From a virus: a stretch of DNA of 21,354 nucleotides. Position 1 is the first letter of the stretch, and every line of letters begins with the position of its first letter. Position numbers and translations under genes: made by a program. A model generated the notes under the pieces. It did no database searches. It saw only the letters and a program-made list of their open reading frames with translations, and was not told the DNA's origin. Shown one piece after another: positions 1 through 7,973 of this stretch. The stretch is taken from the IMG/VR virus record IMGVR_UViG_3300013132_003789, positions 1 to 21,354 of that record. The stretch is one strand, 5' to 3'.

Positions 1-972
1 GAATACGGTATAAGAAATTGTTCATTGCTTACTTGTCAGCCCGCTGGCACAATCTCACTTCTATTAAACAATGTATCGTCAGGTATTGAACCAATTTTTT
101 CGTTGAGGCAAAAGAGGAGAATGAGGGATGAACAAGGAAATCTTACACGACAATTTGATTTGCTTGACTATTCCTACAAATACTTCAAAGCAACGGGATT
201 CGATAAAATACATGGTGAAAAACCCGGCTTCTTTCAGACGACAAGAGACGTCTCTTTACAGGGACACCTTAAAATGCAGAATACCATACAAAAGTATGTC
301 GATAATAGCATCTCGAAAACAATTAATTTCCCCGAAGGGACGGACTTCGATTCCTTCAAGAAGTTTATGTTTAACGTTATCACATCCGACATGTCCATCA
401 AAGGGCTCACGACCTTCAGAGAAGGAACAATCCAATCAATCTTAACCGACGAAGATATCCGCCCAGAAACTAAAGAGGACTCATATCGAAAACGGAGTTT
501 CTCTTATCAGATAAAACGAACATCTGGTCTCCCGAGCGCTCATGTCAACGTAACATATAACAACAATCAGGTATCTCAGGTTTTCGTTGTTTCACGCGAT
601 GTGGAATTTTACAAAAACATGTTGCCTTACTGCCGATTATTGTCTATTATGTTCAATAAAGAAAAGAACCTCGAGAAATTGTTGGAAATCCTTCAAGAGC
701 TTGAAGATATGGATTATGTTGAAATGGATGAAAAATTCATCTATAAAGGAAATACATATTCACATTTCTTATCGGCAATGAAAGAATGCATTTGGGATTG
801 CCTCGTTGAAATAGGACTCATCAAAGACGAGCAAGAAGAGGAAGAGGTAGAAGAAGAATCAGAAGATGAATGTCCTAATTGCCACGCTAAAAATTCAATG
901 GTAAAGGACGGGAAGTGCTGGATATGTAATTGCTGCGGTTCTTCTCCACCAGGAGCGGCTTGTAGCATATAA
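1..972 (+). CDS. nrdJ: Ribonucleotide reductase, class II (NrdJ-type), C-terminal part
   Basis: The reading frame is open from base 1, so this is the 3' part of a longer gene (about 323 codons seen). Class II reductases reduce ribonucleotides to deoxyribonucleotides with adenosylcobalamin and need no second subunit. The visible segment has the family's PxGTIS loop (PAGTISLL), followed by SSGIEPIF, and the late block HLKMQNTIQKYVDNSISKT with SKTIN, as in NrdJ proteins. The active-site cysteine and glutamate would lie upstream of the window. A stretch of acidic residues (DEQEEEEVEEESEDE) links to a Cys-rich tail with CPNC, CWIC and a final CSI, as expected for the C-terminal redox-active, zinc-type tail that re-reduces the active site. 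Class II is preferred over class I from these blocks, but the diagnostic N-terminal part is missing. A homing endonuclease gene follows after 77 bases, a common arrangement next to phage reductase genes. Confidence 0.82.
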   Translation, partial: EYGIRNCSLLTCQPAGTISLLLNNVSSGIEPIFSLRQKRRMRDEQGNLTRQFDLLDYSYKYFKATGFDKIHGEKPGFFQTTRDVSLQGHLKMQNTIQKYVDNSISKTINFPEGTDFDSFKKFMFNVITSDMSIKGLTTFREGTIQSILTDEDIRPETKEDSYRKRSFSYQIKRTSGLPSAHVNVTYNNNQVSQVFVVSRDVEFYKNMLPYCRLLSIMFNKEKNLEKLLEILQELEDMDYVEMDEKFIYKGNTYSHFLSAMKECIWDCLVEIGLIKDEQEEEEVEEESEDECPNCHAKNSMVKDGKCWICNCCGSSPPGAACSI

Positions 973-1049
973 TTGCTTTATTTGCAAAATATGCAAGATT
1001 TCTTAATAGAATTACATAATTTATATTCTATACGATCTTCGGAGGAGTT

Positions 1050-1784
1050 ATGGAAACGTGTAGGATATGCCAAAAAAGCTTCAAAATACTCGGCAACCAT
1101 TTAAAAAAACACAAAATTAAAAAGGAATTATATTACCGCGATTATACGAATGATAAGAATATATGCAAAATATGTGGAAAGAAAACAAAATATTCGCACT
1201 TCTATTTAAAATTTCCCGATACTTGCAGTAAGAAATGTGCTGCGGCAGGTTCGTGGAATGAAGATAGAAAAAAAAGACATAGCGAAATAATCTCTAAAAA
1301 ATGGCAGAATAACGAAAACGATTATCGAAATAAACAAATTAAACGAAGAAGAGAATTTTGGAATTCTGAAGAAGGTAGAAAAATAAAATCGAAAGCAGCA
1401 TCAAAATGCTGGAGTCGCGAAGAATATAGAAACAATCTCAAAATAAGTCTAGAAAATGCTTTTTCAAACTTTTCTATAAATAAAAAAGAGCAATTGCTAT
1501 TCGATATATTAAACGAATTATTTCCAAATTGTTTTGAATATGTAGGAGATTGGTCTCTTTTTATAAAAAATAAAAATCCCGATTTTATCGATAAAACAAA
1601 TAAGATTATCGTCGAAATGTATGGGAATTATTGGCATAGAAACGATACAAAAAAACAAATAAAGAATCGAATAAGTCTTTTTAAATCGGAAGGATATAAA
1701 ACGCTTATAATATGGGAAAAAGAACTAGATAATAAAGAGACATGTAAAGAAAAAATAAAAGCATTTATTGGAGAAATAGCATGA
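1050..1784 (+). CDS. Homing endonuclease, Vsr-like (EDxHD / PD-(D/E)XK type)
   Basis: A 244-residue protein with a zinc-finger front and a nuclease back. Residues 4-21 form a C2H2 finger (C4, C7, H17, H21). A second Cys set (CKIC, then CSKKC) follows around residues 37-65. The middle is Lys/Arg/Trp-rich and repetitive (KKW, REFW, KCW), as in DNA-binding linkers of phage homing enzymes. The C-terminal 100 residues read NPDF...IIVEMYGNYWH...GYKTLIIWEKEL, the pattern of Vsr-like homing endonucleases such as I-Bth0305I; the acidic residues and the WH pair would be catalytic. The start has a strong site (GGAGGAG, 6 bases upstream). The gene is visibly more A-rich than its neighbours, which suits a mobile gene. 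Its stop overlaps the thyX start (ATGA), so it supplies the thyX ribosome binding site. The family assignment is by motif only. Confidence 0.75.
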   Translation: METCRICQKSFKILGNHLKKHKIKKELYYRDYTNDKNICKICGKKTKYSHFYLKFPDTCSKKCAAAGSWNEDRKKRHSEIISKKWQNNENDYRNKQIKRRREFWNSEEGRKIKSKAASKCWSREEYRNNLKISLENAFSNFSINKKEQLLFDILNELFPNCFEYVGDWSLFIKNKNPDFIDKTNKIIVEMYGNYWHRNDTKKQIKNRISLFKSEGYKTLIIWEKELDNKETCKEKIKAFIGEIA

Positions 1785-2380
1785 ACGTAGAAATAATAAG
1801 CCACACGACAGATCCTGAATTACTAATCGAAAAGGCGGCAAGAATATGTTACGATTCCTTCGGCAAAATGTCACCTCCCGAATCAACTGTAAGAATAATA
1901 GACCATCTTCTAAAATCTGGTCATGAATCTTGTTTGGAGCATGCTAGTGTCACTTACAGAGTGGGCGGCGTTTCCAGAGCTCTTACTCACCAGCTTGTCC
2001 GTCATCGTCTTGCTAGTTATTCGCAGCGTTCGCAAAGATACGTCAAAGAAACCGAACCAAGTTTTGTAACGCCTCCAAGTTGTGACGGTTTATCTATAGC
2101 AAATTCAATTTTTGAAGAAACAATGATCAATGCATGGAGAGCTTATAACGATTTGCTGAAATTGGGCGTCAAGGGTGAAGATGCCAGATTTGTTCTTCCA
2201 AACGCATGTTGCTCAGAAATCATTATTACAATGAACTTCAGAGAGCTCCGTCATTTCTTCAAATTACGAACGTCAAAACACGCGCAGTGGGAAATAAGGA
2301 ATATGGCTAAAGAAATGTGGAACCAAGTGATGAAAATTGGAGCGGCAAACGTGTTCGGCGACATCAAATTCGAGGAATAA
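1781..2380 (+). CDS. thyX: Flavin-dependent thymidylate synthase ThyX
   Basis: Makes dTMP from dUMP using methylenetetrahydrofolate, FAD and NADPH. The 199-residue length is normal for the family. The signature RHRxxSxxxxSxR is complete at residues 74-86 (R74 H75 R76, S79, S84, R86). It is preceded by EHASVTYRVGGVSRALTHQ, and followed by the second conserved half: LPNACCSEIIITMN, then LRHFFKLR and AQWEIRNMA, which bind dUMP and FAD. All expected residues are present, so it should be active. It overlaps the upstream homing endonuclease by four bases; GGAG in that gene serves as its ribosome binding site. It forms a dTTP-supply group with the downstream dCMP deaminase (makes dUMP) and P-loop kinase. 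Confidence 0.97.
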   Translation: MNVEIISHTTDPELLIEKAARICYDSFGKMSPPESTVRIIDHLLKSGHESCLEHASVTYRVGGVSRALTHQLVRHRLASYSQRSQRYVKETEPSFVTPPSCDGLSIANSIFEETMINAWRAYNDLLKLGVKGEDARFVLPNACCSEIIITMNFRELRHFFKLRTSKHAQWEIRNMAKEMWNQVMKIGAANVFGDIKFEE

Positions 2381-2382
2381 TT

Positions 2383-2739
2383 ATGTCATATTTACACTGT
2401 CATACAGAGGGATGTAATTGGAGTCAAGATGATTTTTGGTCTATTGGTGGATGGAATCCAATACGCTCAGTAAAAACATGTGATGAAGAAAATCTCTTTA
2501 AAGAAAAAGTCTACATGGACAAGAGTTTCTTTGAAGATGTAGAGAAATTTTGCCCGATACCGCATTGGAAAGATGAAAAGGGATATTATACAAAAGGCCA
2601 ATATCTAGAAGCTTTCCATTTCTTTCAGCTTTACAAGAGATGTATGGGAATGGACGTAAAGACATTCGAAGAATGGAAAGAAGTTCGTAAAACTTGGAAA
2701 TGTCCAAAATGTGGGCAACGCAATCCAGACATAGATTAG
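2383..2739 (+). CDS. Hypothetical protein with C-terminal zinc knuckle
   Basis: About 118 residues, not recognised. An in-frame start exists at 2317 inside thyX, but the ATG at 2383 sits just after the thyX stop with GAGGAA upstream, so I use it. The N-terminus has H/C residues (YLHCHTEGCNW) and the C-terminus ends in KCPKCGQRN, a CxxC knuckle that could bind zinc together with the front Cys/His residues. It is rich in Trp and aromatics. Its place inside a dTMP-synthesis gene group suggests a phage accessory role, but no function can be assigned. Confidence 0.75.
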   Translation: MSYLHCHTEGCNWSQDDFWSIGGWNPIRSVKTCDEENLFKEKVYMDKSFFEDVEKFCPIPHWKDEKGYYTKGQYLEAFHFFQLYKRCMGMDVKTFEEWKEVRKTWKCPKCGQRNPDID

Positions 2740-2750
2740 AGGAGTAGAGC

Positions 2751-3083
2751 ATGAATCCCTATAGAATAAGATTTTTTGATGATTACAGCGGTTCTGTGCA
2801 TATCGTAATCACAAAAGTAACAAACGGACGACAATATATTGCCAAAGAGATCGTATTACAGTTCGAAGAGATTCCAGAGGGCAGTTTCTTCAAGGCTCCC
2901 ACTCTACGAATCAATTGGCATGATTCAAAGGACTTCATGGCTGCCCTAAAGGAAGCCCTTGATGGCGAGAAGCTACCACCAAGTGCATTAGAAGGCGAAC
3001 TCAAAGCTACGAAATATCATCTAGAAGATATGAGAAAAATTGTAGACGGGTATATGGGGATCGAGAAAACAAATGAGTCCTGA
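2751..3083 (+). CDS. Hypothetical protein
   Basis: 110 residues, not recognised. A strong ribosome binding site (GAGGAG) lies about 7 bases before the ATG, and the stop overlaps the next gene by 11 bases, both signs of a real coupled phage gene. The protein mixes short beta-like segments (YRIRFFDDYSGSVHIVITKV) with a C-terminal helix-forming stretch (LEGELKATKYHLEDMRKIVDG). There are no Cys clusters, signal peptide or membrane segments. Confidence 0.72.
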   Translation: MNPYRIRFFDDYSGSVHIVITKVTNGRQYIAKEIVLQFEEIPEGSFFKAPTLRINWHDSKDFMAALKEALDGEKLPPSALEGELKATKYHLEDMRKIVDGYMGIEKTNES

Positions 3084-3549
3084 AGCATATTTCATTCACC
3101 AAATCTCTAAAAAGAGTCTCAGGTTCATTTATCTAGCGCAACATGTGGCGAACTGGTCAAAAGATCCATCAACTAAAACGGGATGTGTTATTGTCAGACC
3201 CGATATGACTGTCGCCGCAGTAGGATATAATGGATTCCCAAGAGCAATAAAAGACAAACCCGAGATTCTTGGCAATAGAGAAGAGAAATATAAGAGAACG
3301 ATTCATTGTGAAATGAATGCTATTTTGTCTGCCCGCGAACGACTAGATGGATACACTCTTTTTAATTGGCCAGGTCAGTCATGCGATAGATGTGCTGTCC
3401 ACATAATTCAGTCTGGAATTGTTAAAGTTGTTTCACCGAAGATCGCCAATGATTTTGCTGAACGATGGAAAGAACAAACAAAGCTAGCCGAAGAGCTTTT
3501 TGCTGAAGCTGGTGTTGAAGTGGTTTATATCAAAATGGAGAGTGCATAA
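3073..3549 (+). CDS. dCMP deaminase-like zinc deaminase
   Basis: A 158-residue member of the cytidine/deoxycytidylate deaminase superfamily. Early residues DPSTKTGCVIVRPDMTVAAVGYNGFPR match dCMP deaminases. The zinc site reads HCE at residues 78-80 (H78 ligand, E80 proton shuttle) and C104-x2-C107 (SCDRC). The usual PCxxC proline is a serine here, which does not remove a ligand. It would deaminate dCMP to dUMP and so feed ThyX two genes upstream. It starts inside the preceding gene with only a weak Shine-Dalgarno sequence, consistent with translational coupling, and its stop overlaps the next gene (TAATG). Other nucleoside or tRNA deaminases share the fold, but length and context favour dCMP. 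Confidence 0.88.
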   Translation: MSPEAYFIHQISKKSLRFIYLAQHVANWSKDPSTKTGCVIVRPDMTVAAVGYNGFPRAIKDKPEILGNREEKYKRTIHCEMNAILSARERLDGYTLFNWPGQSCDRCAVHIIQSGIVKVVSPKIANDFAERWKEQTKLAEELFAEAGVEVVYIKMESA

Positions 3550-4178
3550 TGCTATATATCATCGAAGGAGCGAACTACGTTGGGAAAACTACAACGCTCG
3601 ACGTCCTCAAGAAAAAGAAGTCTTTCATTCACTTCTATCATCCGAGATTCAACGATTCGCAATATTTTGATTTCAATCATAAGTCCGTTGTCATGGGGAA
3701 TGTTGTTGATTATAATACGGCTGTTCATAGAGATGTCGTCTATCAAATCTCTCATATGACATGCCTAAAATATTTGACGTCTGTAAAAGATAAGAAAGTT
3801 CTTCTAGACCGTTGCTTTTTGTCAGAAATGGTGTATAATGAATTATATGACAAACAAATCTACCATGAATTCGTCAATGCACTCAAGACAAATTTCGACT
3901 ATAAGATTTTCCTTCTCATCGTAAAAGATGATGAGGTTCTAAAGAAGCGTATCGAAGAACGTCTAAAGAAAGACGTAGGCAAGGGATTCGGAGTCAGAGA
4001 TTCAAAGGGATTTGTCCCCGAACCAGAAACCGTCGAAGAGAAGATGAAATCGCAGAGAGCAATTGAAGACCGATATAATAAATTCATTCATGAATTTGGT
4101 CTGAATACGTTGTATATTGATACTTCGCGCATCAAACAGAAAGAAGTAGCAAAAATAATAGGAGAAAACAATGCTTAA
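3549..4178 (+). CDS. Thymidylate/deoxynucleotide kinase-like P-loop protein
   Basis: A 209-residue P-loop kinase. Walker A is at residues 7-14 (GANYVGKT), directly after a short beta strand (LYIIE), as in thymidylate and deoxynucleoside kinases. A DRxxxS-type motif follows (LLDRCFLSEMVYNELY, near residues 80-96). A lid-like basic region (RIEERLKKDVGKGF) lies around residues 137-150. It probably phosphorylates a deoxynucleotide or nucleoside, most likely dTMP given ThyX and dCMP deaminase beside it. Substrate specificity is not readable from the motifs. The start overlaps the deaminase stop by one base. Confidence 0.72.
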   Translation: MLYIIEGANYVGKTTTLDVLKKKKSFIHFYHPRFNDSQYFDFNHKSVVMGNVVDYNTAVHRDVVYQISHMTCLKYLTSVKDKKVLLDRCFLSEMVYNELYDKQIYHEFVNALKTNFDYKIFLLIVKDDEVLKKRIEERLKKDVGKGFGVRDSKGFVPEPETVEEKMKSQRAIEDRYNKFIHEFGLNTLYIDTSRIKQKEVAKIIGENNA

Positions 4179-4362
4179 AGATTGCAATTGCATAATGTCA
4201 AAAGAAGACAGCGAAACATGCATAACGCATAATTGTAGCGCGCATAATCATTGTATGAAAAAAGAATGTCCGCATTGCGATTTGCCTAAAAACCGCTATC
4301 ATGAAAAAATGCAATTTACAAATTCCTATCTGAAAGAAAAAGATCGAGGCGAGCATGAGTGA
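4171..4362 (+). CDS. Small Cys/His-rich protein
   Basis: 63 residues with seven cysteines (C5, C7, C17, C22, C28, C33, C36) and several histidines in the first 40 residues, including a CPHC pair. This suggests one or two bound zinc ions. GGAG lies about 7 bases before the ATG, and the gene overlaps its neighbours at both ends by eight bases, as expected for a true phage gene. The last third is charged and probably unstructured. Function unknown; a small zinc-finger adaptor is possible. Confidence 0.65.
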   Translation: MLKDCNCIMSKEDSETCITHNCSAHNHCMKKECPHCDLPKNRYHEKMQFTNSYLKEKDRGEHE

Positions 4363-4714
4363 TGGATGGATTGGTGTAGATTTAGATGGAACTTTAGCTG
4401 AATATCACGGCTGGGGTGATGGTAAAATTGGTCGACCAATTCCTATCATGTTGAATAGAGTAAAGGAGTGGCTTGCGAATGGAAATACCGTGAAGATATT
4501 TACAGCCAGAGCCACTGACGGCGACCAAACCTCAATAATTCATGAATGGCTCAAAGAGAATGGTCTTCCTATTCTTGAAATAACTGCAACAAAAGATTTT
4601 AGAATGATCGAATTATGGGATGATAGATGTGTACAAGTAATCCCGAATACTGGAATACCCGTTAAAGAATACATAACAGCTCGCTTCGTAAAAGACAAAA
4701 GGAGCCAAGCATGA
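4355..4714 (+). CDS. Small HAD-superfamily phosphatase
   Basis: 119 residues. HAD motif I is at residues 9-13 (DLDGT; nucleophile D9, acid D11). A motif II-like threonine sits in VKIFTARATDG, and a late KDFRMIELWDDRC block supplies the acidic motif (WDD). There is no large cap domain, so it is a minimal HAD enzyme of the sort often found in phage nucleotide clusters. It would remove phosphate from a small substrate such as a nucleotide or a DNA 3' end; the substrate is not known. It overlaps the next gene by four bases (ATGA). Confidence 0.78.
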   Translation: MSDGWIGVDLDGTLAEYHGWGDGKIGRPIPIMLNRVKEWLANGNTVKIFTARATDGDQTSIIHEWLKENGLPILEITATKDFRMIELWDDRCVQVIPNTGIPVKEYITARFVKDKRSQA

Positions 4715-5790
4715 GTGATTACAAAAAAGACGTAGATAATATGAGAGAGGCGATGGGCACCTTACCGTCACAGGCGCCCACAAAAACATATTCGTGGAAA
4801 AATTCGTTAGATTCATTGTATGTCAAGATGAATGATTGGACCGTAAATCCATATCGTTCAATTTGTTCTATGGCAGCAGCCACATGGGGAGATAATGAAA
4901 ATGGATCAACAGGAAAATGGGAAAAACTTACTCCCGAAAACCGATTTAGAATTGTACTCGCAGTCCTTACCGGAAACACGTTACCTCAAGCTGCGGAGGC
5001 TGTCCAATTCACTTTCGAGGTTAATGGCACGCCACGACATACTTTTGACCAACATGCCAGAGTCCGCCTCGGAACTGCCTTCGCCTCAATTGGAACAAGA
5101 GATAATAACAAACTTGACGCAGATTTCCTATTTTATCCAGATGTTTGTAGGAGAATGGCAGAGGAACCAGAATTTAGAGAGAAGGTAGAGCAATGGATAA
5201 GAATGACAAAGGATCTTTACGAAAAGACAATATCGGGAGGAACTGGGACTGGATCTTGGCAATCAGGCCGTACTTTTCTGCCGATGAGTACAAATCATTC
5301 ATACGTGTTCACACAGAACTATTTGGCGCTGAAGGGACAATGCGCGAGAAGGCTGATGGCTTGCGAAGAGAGTTCTATCGTCGCACTTCATATCGCATTG
5401 AGGGAACTTGTTGGGAGAAAATTCCCGTTATTGGCAAACTACTTAAGGCCTGCTTGCGATGGCGCGAAGAGATGTCTCTATCACGAAGGGCCTGAAGGAA
5501 TGACGAAATACTTCAGTTCACTATTTGCCTGTTGCGGAAGATGGCCGACTAAAGAGGCGTATTCAGAGTTCAATGTAAGCTGCTCAAGCTATGAAGAGCT
5601 TGCAGAGCACGGCTTTGCCATGCCCGGACCGACTGAATGGGTTAAATATGGAGAAAATGACTACGAAAAATTAAGTCATAAAGACAAAGCATTATTTGAT
5701 GAAAAATTCACGTTGTCCGATGAAGATCGCGGCGATGAGCCGTTGTCTGCCATATTCGGAGGCGAAAACGTATTTGATGCGAGGAAATAA
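4711..5790 (+). CDS. Divergent ThyX-like protein (second ThyX paralogue)
   Basis: 359 residues. By eye it aligns with canonical ThyX from the same window over two long blocks. First, FTFEVNGTPRHTFDQHARVR (residues 100-119) matches VTYRVGGVSRALTHQLVRHR. Second, TFLPMSTNHSYVFTQN (about 188-203), then LKGQCARRLM, matches the LPNACCSEIIITMN...LRHFFKLR half. The ThyX signature RHRxxSxxxxSxR has become RVRLGTAFASIGTR (117-130): R117, R119 and R130 remain, the central His is Val, and the spacing to the last Arg is one residue longer. A C-terminal extension of about 110 residues has no counterpart in ThyX. It may use a ThyX-like flavin fold for another pyrimidine reaction, or be a non-catalytic paralogue. 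It sits directly before an FAD/NAD-binding oxidoreductase gene (TAATG junction), which suggests a shared pathway. Family placement is by motif inspection; the function is inference. Confidence 0.68.
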   Translation: MSDYKKDVDNMREAMGTLPSQAPTKTYSWKNSLDSLYVKMNDWTVNPYRSICSMAAATWGDNENGSTGKWEKLTPENRFRIVLAVLTGNTLPQAAEAVQFTFEVNGTPRHTFDQHARVRLGTAFASIGTRDNNKLDADFLFYPDVCRRMAEEPEFREKVEQWIRMTKDLYEKTISGGTGTGSWQSGRTFLPMSTNHSYVFTQNYLALKGQCARRLMACEESSIVALHIALRELVGRKFPLLANYLRPACDGAKRCLYHEGPEGMTKYFSSLFACCGRWPTKEAYSEFNVSCSSYEELAEHGFAMPGPTEWVKYGENDYEKLSHKDKALFDEKFTLSDEDRGDEPLSAIFGGENVFDARK

Positions 5791-6743
5791 TGGCGAATAA
5801 CAATTATGATAATGTGATCCTCGGATCTGGCATAGCCGGGCTGACGGTCTTCTATTATCTTGCAGAATCTACGAAAACAAGAAATCTTGTGATAACTAAT
5901 AACATTGCTAGTCAGACAAATACAAGATTTCCTCTTGGACCAAGATTTCTGCATCAAAATAAAGATACTGAAGCCCTTCTTCGTAGACTCGGATTCTCGA
6001 CTAAGACGAAAGAAATATTTATAGGATATAAAGATAAGGATGAAACTAGAAATTATGCCTCTGATGGATTCATTGAAAAATATACAATAAAATCTAGAGG
6101 AACTTCAAAATCAGAGAATTCGTTTCTGTCGGGAGGAGGTAAATCTAGTTTTACCGCATATGAAGTATCTCAAATCGCAGCGGGAAAATCGCTTCTGAAC
6201 AAATGTCTAGAGATTGCTAATAAATCCGATCGAAACGGGATTGTCATAAATGATATAAAGAGCATCAATCACAAAAAAATAATAACGAATAAAGAAACAT
6301 ATTACGCCGACAATATAATATCGACAATTCCATTGGGCGCTTTATTGAACATCGTATCTGACCAATCTGTACGATTCAGATTAACGTCTTCTGGTGCAGA
6401 AGTAGTACATTTCTTCTTAACTTCTGAAAAAGGTAAAAATGAGTTTGATTATATCTACAGCGTAAGTGATGTTTGGTATCGAAAGACCTACATACCTGAA
6501 ATGGATAAATGGGTATATGAAACGCACGAGCCTGAAGCATTTATGTCAATTTACGAACCATGGGTTCTTGATAGAATCTCGATTAAATCGCAAATCATAC
6601 AGAGCATGAATCTAAAAGAATTAGGTGGCATTCGTCTAGTAGGACGATATGCTCAGCTCAACCATTCAATCAAAACTGAAGATGTTGTTCATTGGGCCCA
6701 CAATTATACGAGAAAGTTCAATGGGAAAAAGAATGAGAATTAA
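5790..6743 (+). CDS. FAD/NAD(P)-binding oxidoreductase, amine-oxidase-like N-terminus
   Basis: 317 residues. The N-terminus is a dinucleotide-binding Rossmann motif, V9-I-L-G12-S-G14-I-A-G17-L (GxGxxG), followed by a helix, typical of FAD-dependent amine oxidases, desaturases and UDP-galactopyranose mutases. A second typical element, ADNIISTIPLGAL (about residues 172-184), resembles the aD.vI.t.P segment of that superfamily. The protein is shorter than most family members (usually 400 or more). No signal peptide or membrane segment is seen. It follows the divergent ThyX-like gene with a one-base overlap, so a joint flavin-dependent modification step is possible. Substrate unknown. Confidence 0.7.
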   Translation: MANNNYDNVILGSGIAGLTVFYYLAESTKTRNLVITNNIASQTNTRFPLGPRFLHQNKDTEALLRRLGFSTKTKEIFIGYKDKDETRNYASDGFIEKYTIKSRGTSKSENSFLSGGGKSSFTAYEVSQIAAGKSLLNKCLEIANKSDRNGIVINDIKSINHKKIITNKETYYADNIISTIPLGALLNIVSDQSVRFRLTSSGAEVVHFFLTSEKGKNEFDYIYSVSDVWYRKTYIPEMDKWVYETHEPEAFMSIYEPWVLDRISIKSQIIQSMNLKELGGIRLVGRYAQLNHSIKTEDVVHWAHNYTRKFNGKKNEN

Positions 6744-6999
6744 ACGAGCTCTTAAAACCGAAATGGATTTAGAAAACTCTTTAGCTCGCCCGAAGACAAG
6801 ACTCCAACGAGTTAGAGCCTACGAGAAAGAAATCGATAAGATCTACAAGAAAATTAATATTCTTCAGGAAAGATGCAACCACAAGAACACATTAAGAAAG
6901 CCAAAGAGCAACACTGGCAATTGGGACCCCAACGATGACCGTTATTGGTGGGAGATTGATTGCATGGATTGCAAAAAACACTGGCAGGAAGATCAATGA
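6721..6999 (+). CDS. Small basic coiled-coil protein with zinc knuckle
   Basis: About 92 residues if started at ATG 6721, which overlaps the upstream gene by 23 bases; ATG 6733 is an alternative. The first 50 residues are very basic with heptad-like hydrophobics (LQRVRAYEKEIDKIYKKINIL), likely a coiled coil. A putative metal site follows: CNHKN, then CMDCKKHW near the C-terminus. Several Trp residues lie between. Not recognised; DNA or RNA binding is plausible from the charge but unproven. It overlaps the next gene by four bases. Confidence 0.6.
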   Translation: MGKRMRIKRALKTEMDLENSLARPKTRLQRVRAYEKEIDKIYKKINILQERCNHKNTLRKPKSNTGNWDPNDDRYWWEIDCMDCKKHWQEDQ

Positions 7000-7973
7000 A
7001 AAAACTATATAATCTTCAAAAAGAATTCTTTGATAAAATAAACGCAATCGAATATGCCAATAAGACTCATGTCGATAGGATAAAAGACTATTGTCTCGGT
7101 ATCAATAAAAATGTTACCGATGTCATGAATACTCTAGATTGGGACCCTTCAAAAGAGCATAAGGCAAACTCGCTCCTCCTTCAGAAAGTTGAGGCTACTG
7201 ACGCCGTTGTGGATATTATGAAATATGCTTTTAATATCTGTCACGAATTTAATATTAGTTATGATGATTTAGTCTATAAAATAGCAATGAAGGGAAAGAC
7301 AATTGATCAGAAATTCAATCAGCGTCTATTTATGGAAAGCGATAAATTCAAGAATTCACCTCGAGCTTTCATTATCGATATAGATGGTGTTTTGGCTGAT
7401 GTATGCGTTGCAATGAGAACTTGGTTCGGATCTCAAACAAATCAGAAGTTCGATACATTCAGAGATTTTGCTGCATGGCGTAAAGATAATATAGACTTCT
7501 ATAAAGAGCTCAAAGAAGAATATCGACTTTGCGGATATAAGATGATTATACCTGCAGTCGATAACGCTCGTGATCTTCTTCGTGAATGTCATAAGCGAGG
7601 AATTGTTTCTCTTCTAAGCAATCGCCCAGTCAAGTCTTACCCTATTTTATATATGTACACTGTGGAATGGCTATATGGCAGAGGGATGATCCAGTGGGTG
7701 GATATGTTACATTTTACCGATCTTGGCGAGAAAAAATACTTTTTTGATAAATTCAAGCAAGAAGTATACTTTTTTGAAGATAATCCATATAATTTAGTAA
7801 ATATAAAAGAACGCCCAAATGTATGTAATATTTTTATTAGAAACGATGCTAATCGATTGATAGACTACAGTTTTTATGACGTTGAACAATGTAAATCCGT
7901 AAATGATTTGAGCGAAGCAATTGAATTTATTAAGGAAGTCACAAAAGATGGACAAGAAATGTTCAAGATGTAA
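6996..7973 (+). CDS. Probable fusion: dUTPase/MazG-like domain plus HAD nucleotidase
   Basis: 325 residues from ATG 6996, chosen over an in-frame upstream start because AGGAAG sits at the right distance before it. Residues 1-115 are helical (LQKEFF, TLDWDP, EATDAVVDIMKYAFNI, MKGKTIDQKFNQRLF) and resemble all-alpha dUTPase/MazG-type pyrophosphatases; the acidic set E66, D69, D73 could bind magnesium. Residues 124-300 form a HAD domain with motif I D128-I-D130-G-V, a serine motif II (VSLLSNRP), and late acidic FFEDNPYNL, as in 5'(3')-deoxyribonucleotidases. Such a fusion would convert dUTP to dUMP and trim monophosphates. The HAD assignment is firm; the N-terminal assignment is moderate. An endonuclease gene overlaps its 3' end. 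Confidence 0.7.
   Translation: MKKLYNLQKEFFDKINAIEYANKTHVDRIKDYCLGINKNVTDVMNTLDWDPSKEHKANSLLLQKVEATDAVVDIMKYAFNICHEFNISYDDLVYKIAMKGKTIDQKFNQRLFMESDKFKNSPRAFIIDIDGVLADVCVAMRTWFGSQTNQKFDTFRDFAAWRKDNIDFYKELKEEYRLCGYKMIIPAVDNARDLLRECHKRGIVSLLSNRPVKSYPILYMYTVEWLYGRGMIQWVDMLHFTDLGEKKYFFDKFKQEVYFFEDNPYNLVNIKERPNVCNIFIRNDANRLIDYSFYDVEQCKSVNDLSEAIEFIKEVTKDGQEMFKM

Noticed and set aside
982-996. TTGCA/TGCAA inverted repeat after the reductase gene
   Set aside because: It has only five AT-rich base pairs and no T-run, so it is too weak to call a terminator or operator.
2317-2382. Longer start for the protein at 2383
   Set aside because: It would lie inside thyX without its own ribosome binding site, while the ATG at 2383 follows GAGGAA right after the thyX stop.
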